From Metellina segmentata (lineage: Eukaryota > Arthropoda > Arachnida > Araneae > Tetragnathidae), in the NCBI GenBank assembly GCA_947359465.1, contig OX375880.1:21466714-21530713 (forward strand): 64,000 nucleotides of DNA. The letters are read 5' to 3'. A program made the position numbers and the translations under genes. The notes under the pieces were generated by a model that searched no databases, had not been told where the DNA came from, and was given only the letters and a program-made list of their open reading frames with translations. Below, piece by piece: positions 58,801-64,000 of this stretch. Position 1 is the stretch's first letter. Every line of letters starts with the position of its first letter.

Positions 58801-59378
58801 TGGGCAGTCTTATTTCCCAGACGATAAAAACCCTGATCCAAAACATCTGGCTTAATAGCGGCTTTGGTGACTATGGAACCAAACTTCCCCTGGAGCGTAA
58901 CCTTTGCCAAAGGCAAACATTTGCATTCATTATCCAGGGGCTGCCTAATCCAGGTCACTTCGCCCAACAAATCTTCGGTTTTTATCCAACTTCTTGCGCA
59001 TAAGTCGATCCCTGACCCTGTATCACGCAAGCAACTCCGTTCTATACCGTTTACCAGTACTGTATTCAAAAAAAGGGCAAAACTCGCGTCGAAATCAGTT
59101 CGAGTTCCTATATTATTACACATTACATCCTCTGTCTTTCTTTTTAGCAACGGGAATTCCGGCCTTATGTGGCCTGGCTTTCTACATTGAAAGCAAATTA
59201 CCTCCTTTTTTCTGTCGAAATTTTTATTTAAGTCCGGTTTAAGGGTTTCCGAGCTCCCTCCTCTTCCCGCCTTGTCTTTAAACTCAAAGTTTTTTCTAGG
59301 ATATGATTCTGACTTCCCTTTCCCGTGCAAACTCTTTTCCCCATATTTGATCTCAGTTCTCCTGAACGTTCTCTTCAC
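55836..59378 (-). CDS. Pol of the LTR retrotransposon: PR-INT-RT-RNase H
   Basis: 1180 codons from 59378, stop at 55836-55838. The frame is the same as gag and is open for 35 codons upstream, back to the gag stop, so the start used here is only formal. Domains by residue: zinc knuckle 62-75 (C-x2-C-x4-H-x4-F, last Cys replaced by Phe); aspartic protease D-T-G-S at 119-122; integrase H335/H341/C371/C374 zinc site. The integrase catalytic triad is D404, D463, E498 (34 residues between the last two) and its GPY/F-like module spans about 634-670. The RT has Y-I-D-D at 912-915 and D851. RNase H residues are D1064, E1105, D1130 and D1173. Integrase therefore lies before RT, the reverse of ordinary Ty3/gypsy and as in copia. 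All catalytic motifs except the knuckle look intact. It would process, copy and insert the element. Confidence 0.93.
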   Translation of the reverse strand: MKRTFRRTEIKYGEKSLHGKGKSESYPRKNFEFKDKAGRGGSSETLKPDLNKNFDRKKEVICFQCRKPGHIRPEFPLLKRKTEDVMCNNIGTRTDFDASFALFLNTVLVNGIERSCLRDTGSGIDLCARSWIKTEDLLGEVTWIRQPLDNECKCLPLAKVTLQGKFGSIVTKAAIKPDVLDQGFYRLGNKTAQLIEEHLKGPVPLNVVVTRSQTKTRVDNSGASHTNETPVVKTPKAVEDENPPVIDESDRSFLPLTLPEEENGFSQISSAVFEVAQRNCESLAALWARSSVNGESEFKIVKGKLVRIAYSKRGEQRVQLIIPMKFRDKIKAFCHEEIALHLGATKTKDRVLRHYFWPNCYQEIEQYVRSCDSCQRVGKSGDRRKAPMKIVPIISEVFSKINIDAVGPLPISSNNNKYLITSICLASSYPDAIPVENITSVKVIDALLSVFSRTGFPREIQCDLGSSFTSVLTSEFFEKFGIRVVHSSVCHPQSNPVERWHSSLKRVLKVLCVETGEDWEKNLPSALFALRTVTHESLGFSPAELVLGKNLRTPQTIVYENWLEPEDSDSNVVEYILNLTNRLKRCQELATERMGECQLKRKLWYDKNAVTRNFKVGDQVLLLATSKPNKMAVNWMGPGKITSKISDTNYLIDLPEKRDKSTIYHVNLMKPYDSRAECVNLIIDEEHEEVEHEAEIPYPLQDPTHFDLQEIVMESRLDERASEIQIERFGEMLKTHRKVFSSDPGNTALITMDIELTSEVPVRTRPYRMSPRQVNILRNEIQRLLALGVIEVGQSDYASPMILVESPGRDPRPCVDSRKLNAITRTQFFPLPHIEEVVEKVSAAPFITVMDLTKGYFQIPLTERAQRYAAFMTPFGMFIPKKMMFGLVNAPFYFCKLIAQVLGGLEKFAAPYIDDIAVFSPTWEEHLKDVGRVLRKLGEAKLTVKPAKCRFAQDHVKFLGHEVGSGKRSPNEAKIKAIQEFSTPTSKTQIRSFLGVVGYYSRYIPNYSVIAAPLTSALKGRVTKEKVIWTDECDQAFKNLKSKLVQNPVLYAPDYTKEFIVQTDASATGAGIVLSQNLEGEEHPILFLSKKFSRAEQNYSTVERELAAIVYGLKKLNYFLDGQKFKIETDHNPLTFLNKMMGSNSRLTRWALCLQQYNFTIVHRAGKNNGNADGLSRQPP

Positions 59379-59483
59379 ACTTTCATAATGATCTAATTTT
59401 TCGGCCAGATCTGAGGCCTTTCGAAAATCCTCCCAATTTTCTAAATATCTCTCTTTGAGATCTTGGGGTACTCTTTTTTTTAA

Positions 59484-60227
59484 TTACTCCGTGAGCATAA
59501 GCTGTTTTAGCGTTTGAAAGTCATTCACTTCCGCCGACTCCAACCAATTATCTAAATAACCTTTTAATTCGTAAACCAGATCGGACCACAACGCCCCTGG
59601 TTTCCTGTGGTGCTCCTCAAATTTTAGTCTTAAAGCAACCGTGCTTAATCTGAAGCGTTTCATGAGCATTCGCTTCATGTGGTAGTAGTCGTCTCCATTC
59701 TCTACAGGTTCTTTTACTACTAGCTCTGCCACGTCTGCTGGCAACAAGGGAATTAATTGGGATACCCACCTATCCTCCTCCACTTTTTCTTTCTGAGCTT
59801 GCCGCTCGAATATCATTAAAAACAGTGCTATATCAACTGTTATCGGATCAAATTTGGGAACTAGATCTTTTAGACAAATTCTTTTATTAGAAACCTCACT
59901 AGGTAAGGAAACCATAGAATTTGCACTTGCCGTTTCTAGAGTATTTCCCATTCGCAATTTTTCTAGTTCAAACTCCCGTTCTTCTCTAACTATCTTATCT
60001 GATCTTTCCTGTTCGGTACGTTTCTGTTCCCTTTCCTCCTCAATCTCTTCCATTATTCTGTCTAAGAAACATTCCGTGGTTTCCTCCGTGAAATCTGGTG
60101 CCTCCAGAATATCTTTGATTATGTTTTTCACTAGGTCTGAGTCAGACACCTCAACCTCAAATTCCGCTGCTAACTGCTTTAACGTGCTCTTTTTCTGCCT
60201 GTTTAGGCGTTTTATGAAAGACGACAT
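59484..60227 (-). CDS. Gag of the LTR retrotransposon
   Basis: Reads 247 codons from ATG at 60225-60227 and ends at TAA 59484-59486. The N-terminal third is charged, with a Glu/Arg-rich stretch (about residues 60-95) likely to be helical or coiled coil. The C-terminal part (W-S-D-L-V-Y-E-L, then L-E-S-A-E, then L-K-Q-L-M-L-T-E) resembles the SCAN-like capsid C-terminal helices found in related animal Ty3/gypsy Gags. Those normally continue past this point. The TAA lies in that conserved helix and the frame after it (35 codons, then the pol frame) stays open, so this Gag is probably truncated by a nonsense mutation unless the stop is read through. It would form the virus-like particle. Confidence 0.85.
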   Translation of the reverse strand: MSSFIKRLNRQKKSTLKQLAAEFEVEVSDSDLVKNIIKDILEAPDFTEETTECFLDRIMEEIEEEREQKRTEQERSDKIVREEREFELEKLRMGNTLETASANSMVSLPSEVSNKRICLKDLVPKFDPITVDIALFLMIFERQAQKEKVEEDRWVSQLIPLLPADVAELVVKEPVENGDDYYHMKRMLMKRFRLSTVALRLKFEEHHRKPGALWSDLVYELKGYLDNWLESAEVNDFQTLKQLMLTE

Positions 60228-60609
60228 GGCTTCTTGAATAAACCAAAATTAAATCTATGAAAATTCTATTCTGGTGTAACAAGAAAAAAATAGTAAACAC
60301 CAACGTTTCACAAGCACTACAGAGATTCCAACTGAGTCAAAGGGGTACAATATAAAGACTCACTATAAATAACCATAAATCAAACGCAAATAACCTTATG
60401 CACTTATACAACCCCAACACATAAAAACAAAATTCTTAAGAACTAAGTATATTTCATACCAGAATTACCGACCAATCACTAACCCAATTTTATACCCTAA
60501 CTAACTGCCTCTCGGAATGAAGTTTTCCAAAATAGGACTCACCTCTCTCTTCCGTCCGGACAGCAGGGCTCCTTTTTCGGGGTCGTGGTGCTTTTTCTCT
60601 GGGCTTCCA

Positions 60610-60950
60610 GAACCCGTCGATCGTATCCCTCCGACGATATTTTGGTCCACCGCTAAATTCCAGCAATTCAGCTTCCGAAGCGGTTACTCGTATCCCTCGT
60701 CGTAAAAGACGGGATTTCGGTCCACTGATGATGTCCGGCAATTCAGCTATACGAACTGTCACTCGTATCCCTCGTCGTAAAAGACGGGATTTCGGTCCAC
60801 TGATGATGTCCGGCAATTCAACTTCCGGAACTGTCACTCGTATCCCTCGTTGTAAAAGACGGGATTTCGGTCCACTGATGATGTCCGGCAATTCAACTTC
60901 CGAAACTGTCACTCGTATCCCTCGTCGTAACAGACGGGATTTCAGACTTA
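60610..60950 (-). repeat. 75-bp tandem repeat in the retrotransposon leader
   Basis: ACTCGTATCCCTCG starts at 60686, 60761, 60836 and 60911, an exact 75-bp period, with a fifth diverged unit near 60619. On minus a frame from 60960 to 60490 stays open for 156 codons and repeats a 25-residue unit (S-R-L-L-R-R-G-I-R-V-T-V..E-L-P-D-I-I-S-G-P-K). It has no ATG at its start and is not in the gag frame, so translation is unproven. Confidence 0.85.
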
Positions 60951-61011
60951 AAGTTCTCAAGCAATGGTCGATCCTGACCAGGTTCGTAGCTCATTAACTC
61001 GAGCTAATAAT

Positions 61012-61029
61012 CCAATACCGCTGCCACCA
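61012..61029 (-). promoter_or_regulatory. Candidate primer-binding site
   Basis: On minus, two bases (AC) after the 5' LTR, TGGTGGCAGCGGTATTGG starts with TGG as needed to pair with a tRNA CCA end. The tRNA is not identified from memory. Confidence 0.65.
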
Positions 61030-61031
61030 GT

Positions 61032-61490
61032 TGTAACAATGTTGAACAACTGGGGTGTATAAGTTTTTGGCAGGAAGGATATTGTAAGAAAACTGAATAT
61101 TGTATAGAAAACAAATATTCTTTATTTCTCGGTTATTTATTATATACAGTGCTGTTCTGTTAAAACATAAACAGAGTCTCCACCGGAGACTTAACTCCCA
61201 AAATCTAGGGCGTCGCTAGTACGCCCTCGAAACAACGACCAAACTCTTCTCGAGTCAGTCAGAGAATCTCTTCGCAGACCCAGCACTCTCTGCTCCAAGC
61301 CTCGAAGCCCCGGTCCGTGGGAAAAACCCTTGGGCAGTTTTCCACCGCCTCAAAACTCAACTCCAAGATAGGAGCTCCCCTGCCTTTTCAGTTCTATCCC
61401 CACAGAGGGGCTGGCCATTGTCCCACAAGGAACGATTTCAGCCAGCCAGGCGACTGGTGAAACAAGAGGTCCTTGTATCACTACGCCACA
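61032..61490 (-). repeat. 5' LTR (459 bp)
   Basis: Same sequence as the 3' LTR except one extra T in GTTTTTGG. It is followed on minus by the leader and primer-binding site. Confidence 0.92.
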
Positions 61491-61494
61491 ACGC

Positions 61495-62040
61495 GAACGT
61501 GGACCGGCATGAACAATCTATTACCTTCTCTTTCTCTACTGGAAATTTCAGGACGAATCTTAGAGGATGCTTATATCTCCTCTATGAGGCGAACCACAGC
61601 GGGGGTCGTCCTCTGCACCCCACATGGAGAACCCCGAATTAAGCGATGAGGCCCACTTTTACCGAGGAAGTTCTGGCCCACTAGGAGAAATTGCTGAAAA
61701 GCATATCCTGATGACCAATAGGAATATGCATTACATCGCAAAACGTCCTAAAATAGTACTTTACAAATTCGATCATGAACTATCCGAAAATGAACTTTAA
61801 AAATCACAAAAAGGTTTAATGTAAGCGTAATACGCGATTAAAGAACGCGTCAAAGTCACGTGACTGAAAACGGGGTGGAGCATGGTGTGACGTCATCGTA
61901 CATGAAATCTCGCGCTACATTCGCCGGCTGCATGTTATTTCAGGTTGCTTTCATTGATTTTACGCTAATTTCACGATAATTTTATTTTTGAAATAATTGT
62001 GTTGAATTATAGTCTTTATTTTGTTATTATAAAGATTTCT
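61495..62040. other. Right flank of the retrotransposon, nothing recognised
   Basis: It begins with moderately GC-rich sequence (61495-61690) that is presumably continuous with 54729-54849 in the empty site. A 74-codon ORF crossing the LTR border is spurious. Confidence 0.4.
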
Positions 62041-62051
62041 TCTCTGAAAAT

Positions 62052-62052
<1 letters not shown>

Positions 62053-62093
<41 letters not shown>
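62053..62093. repeat. (AC)n microsatellite
   Basis: About 20 AC units. Confidence 0.95.
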
Positions 62094-62095
<2 letters not shown>

Positions 62096-62096
62096 T

Positions 62097-62228
62097 GTAG
62101 AACAAGGCTTTGTAAAAAGCAAGTCGGATAATCTACCTAAACTGGATGGTATATCCATGTTTTCTTTTCTGGGAAACCATCCAGAATTTATGGGAGTAGA
62201 AATGAAAGACGTAAAAGAGATAAGTTAA
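62097..62228 (+). pseudogene. Fragment resembling the N-terminal region of a transposon-linked SWIM/YqaJ-type protein
   Basis: An open frame directly after the (AC)n run reads V-E-Q-G-F-V-K-S-K-S-D-N-L-P-K-L-D, then F-L-G-N-H-P-E-F-M-G-V-E-M-K-D-V-K. I recall K-S-K-S-D-x-L-P-x-x-D..F..N-P-x-F..A-E near the N-terminus of arthropod proteins with SWIM zinc fingers and YqaJ-type nuclease domains. A possible donor (GAC|GTAAAA) lies near its end. Nothing of the rest of such a protein was found. The assignment is from memory and weak. Confidence 0.3.
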
Positions 62229-62229
62229 T

Positions 62230-62670
62230 ATTTTATACAATATATTTATTTCTTTAAAAATAATGTATTTTTATATTGTTTAAAAAGAGTAGTGCTATTA
62301 TCAAAAAGAAGTTGAAAGTACAGCTACGCAAGGGGCTCCAAATTATCCTCCTGCTCGGGTGGTAAAATTTTAGACTGCGACCGAGCTTGATAATAGCATC
62401 TGATCTTTTCCTTTTTTTAGCTTAGCTTCTCTCAGCTGATGACAAGTTCTTGTTTTGACATTTATAAATGTGCGAAAGCACGCCAGCTTTAAAGCTACGT
62501 TAATTCTTACTGCAAGAAAGACTCCCAGTAGTTTTCCATGTCATTCTTCAACTATAATATAAATAAAGAAATATATAAATTAAAAAATTTACCTGTAGCA
62601 TTATTTATCAAAATTTGTTAACACTTGTTTTTAACTTTAATTTCTTATTTTTAATAGGGAAATTTTTACC
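62230..62670. other. AT-rich DNA, nothing recognised
   Basis: No ORF, repeat or splice-bounded exon identified. Confidence 0.45.
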
Positions 62671-62675
62671 ATTCT

Positions 62676-63335
62676 ACGGGGTTCCACCCCCTGCTCGTCT
62701 GCGCTCGCCAACCCCCGGGGATTGCTACGCAAACCAACACTCCGTTCGCAGAGTGTTCTCCAACCAACACTCCGTTCGCAAACCACGCTCCATCAATCTC
62801 CTGCGACGGCGAAACTTTCGTAATAATTCATATAATCCTGATTTCCTGATCTGTACTTTATCGACAAACCATCTGGCAAATCTAGCAAAAAGAACGAGCA
62901 TGACGTCACAGCTAGTTAAAAGAGCATCTGGCAAACTTGTTTGTCAGAAAATGTAACCTTTATTTTCGTGATGAAAATGCACGCTATAGCTTCGCGATCT
63001 AAAAATACGAAATTTGTATGACCAACTTTTGATCGCATCGAATTTATTTATTAACCGATTTCAAAAATAATTGAACCGTAAGAAAGAGGACATTCAAAAG
63101 GTCAACCCGAGATGTTTTCAAATTTAAAAACTAACAGATATAGATATTACACTTTAAAAAAAAGTAACGAAAAATTAACATTTAAAGGTACTCTAATAAA
63201 AAAATCAGGGCTGAACCCTGAAATTTATACGTGTTTTGCTCACTCGCGTTAGAAATTTCGCTCTTTCAACTTTGACACTTAATAAACCCTAAACTAATAG
63301 CCACATCGGAAAAAAAAACCCTTATTTGTCTTGTT
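62676..63335 (-). mobile_element. Helitron copy, same family as 39973-40416
   Basis: The minus-strand 3' region (GCGAGCGCAGACGAGCAGGG then GGTGGAACCCC) and interior blocks (AAAGGTACTCTAATAAAAAA, TGCTCACTCGCGTTAGAAAT, TTTGACACTTAATAAAC on +) follow the order of the copy in the hAT relic. The terminal CTAG is diverged. The interior is longer, with ACTCCGTTCGCA repeats at 62738-62785. Confidence 0.6.
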
Positions 63336-63504
63336 CCCTGTACAATTTTGAACAAAAACTATCAATGTGCTATGACCTATGTCAATGTACTAATTAAAAT
63401 ATCTACCTAGCATTTTTGCATAGGTAGGCATTCAAATTAACATCGTATTAGAGCAACACAACTCAAAATTACGAGACTCATTCAATCTTTCCTTTGAGTC
63501 ACCA

Positions 63505-63825
63505 ACCAACCGGTCTGGTGATTAAGGTTTTAGCCTCTAGATGGGAAAGTTCCTGGTTCGAATCCGGGTCAGTGCATGTATGTTTGTAAGCGTATGGTGT
63601 AGAGGCGGGTGGGTGCACCTTAAATCTGCCGTAGTCTGAAGTCCTCACATTGAGTTGGTGTGGAAGTTTGGAGAATGGGGTGCCAGCTCAGGTGTTGCCT
63701 CATCTGACCGTGGATCGAAATTACGTGGTGTTGTCTTCAGATCTTTCACATTTGGGTTGCCCAAGGATCGTCGTAGCACGATGTGTTACTCCAGTACGAC
63801 GTTAATTAAAATACCTACCTACGTG
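63505..63825 (+). mobile_element. Full-length tRNA-derived SINE, family A
   Basis: The head ACCAACCGGTCTGGTGATTA has a B box in TCCTGGTTCGAATCCGGGTC, followed by the shared body and a tail TTAATTAAAATACCTACCTA ending in TACC units. A scrap of another copy precedes it at 63422-63500. Confidence 0.85.
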
Positions 63826-63829
63826 GGAA

Positions 63830-64000
63830 ATGGTAGGTAGGTATTTTAATTAACGTCGTAGTACTAGAGTAAGAAAACCGGGCAATTGAGGTAATGGAAA
63901 GGGTAATTTTAATTGACGTCGTACTAGAGCAACTCAACGGGCTATTGACGACGATCCGGGATCAGTCCCTTAAGTGATTGATCCGAGGACAACACCTCGT
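63830..64000 (-). mobile_element. SINE tails, two minus-strand pieces, cut by window end
   Basis: TAGGTAGGTATTTTAATTAA at 63834 starts one tail. A second (TTTTAATTGACGTCGTACTA) begins near 63910 and continues with the family A body to the window edge. Confidence 0.75.

Larger units (their letters stand above)
54850..61490 (-). mobile_element. LTR retrotransposon, Ty3/gypsy type with integrase before RT (Gmr1-like)
   Basis: A 6.64-kb element on the minus strand with two LTRs, primer-binding-like and polypurine sites, gag and pol. It is flanked by ACGC at 54846-54849 and 61491-61494, a 4-bp target duplication. The Pol order is protease, integrase, RT, RNase H. There is no env or chromodomain. 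The two LTRs differ by a single T in a T-run as far as I can see, so the insertion is young. Known defects are an in-frame stop between gag and pol and a missing last Cys in the zinc knuckle. Confidence 0.92.

Noticed and set aside
56431..59242. Several + strand ORFs of 60-114 codons over the retrotransposon
   Set aside because: Antisense shadows of the pol frame.
59854..60237. 127-codon + strand ORF opposite gag
   Set aside because: Shadow of the Glu-rich gag region (poly-Ser/Leu on the other strand).
60728..60997. + strand ORF with repeated M-M-S-G-N-S
   Set aside because: Other-strand reading of the 75-bp leader repeat. Any repeat with a period divisible by three can do this.
62050..62100. 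ATG followed by the (AC)n run as the start of the fragment at 62097
   Set aside because: The ATG frame reaches a TAG at 62098-62100 and is not in phase with the downstream open frame.

Overview
This window is visibly AT-rich eukaryotic nuclear DNA from an animal, most likely an arthropod and perhaps a spider. The reasons are spliced genes with GT-AG introns, tRNA-derived SINEs, and transposon relics (Mutator-like, hAT/ZBED-like, Tc1, Helitron with arthropod-type ends, X-element-like RNase H) of the kind common in spider and other arthropod genomes. The taxonomic call is inference. There are no prokaryotic operons, no rRNA and no CRISPR.

Two host genes could be reconstructed exon by exon. Both encode small proteins that are little more than a RasGEF (CDC25-type) catalytic domain. 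One lies on + (10 exons, 17233-26136, 266 aa) and one on - (10 exons, 43955-47642, 310 aa). They start with similar peptides, share a 183-nt core exon and nearly all intron phases, and converge on each other, so they are an inverted paralogue pair. Such proteins would load GTP onto Ras-family GTPases. The + copy is shorter and more divergent at its C-terminus. A single possible first exon of an unidentified - strand gene sits at 14660-14741.

The rest is repeats. 1-304 is a Helitron end. About 300-5705 is a complex satellite array of ten ~445-bp monomers with a higher-order D-A-B-C order, interrupted by three MITEs. 6.4-17 kb holds SINEs, a ~45-bp minisatellite and unrecognised AT-rich DNA. 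24-32 kb is more SINEs plus PIF/Harbinger and Helitron pieces. 32.2-34.6 kb is a long-TIR element next to a Mutator-like element. 35.5-39.4 kb is a Tc1 relic broken by a (TA)n run and a ~2.5-kb inverted repeat with a Helitron in one arm. 39.7-41.6 kb is a hAT relic split by another Helitron. 48-50.5 kb has two Tc1 relics, 52.1-53.0 kb a 5'-truncated non-LTR element, and 54.2-54.7 kb a hAT-type MITE.

54850-61490 is a nearly intact LTR retrotransposon on the - strand with 458/459-bp LTRs and a 4-bp target duplication. Its Pol order is protease, integrase, reverse transcriptase, RNase H, so the integrase precedes the RT. This is the Gmr1-like arrangement, unusual for a Ty3/gypsy element. An in-frame TAA separates gag from pol, and the leader carries a 75-bp tandem repeat. 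From 61.5 kb to the end are flanking DNA, a second copy of the Helitron family seen at 40 kb, and a tail-to-tail SINE cluster.
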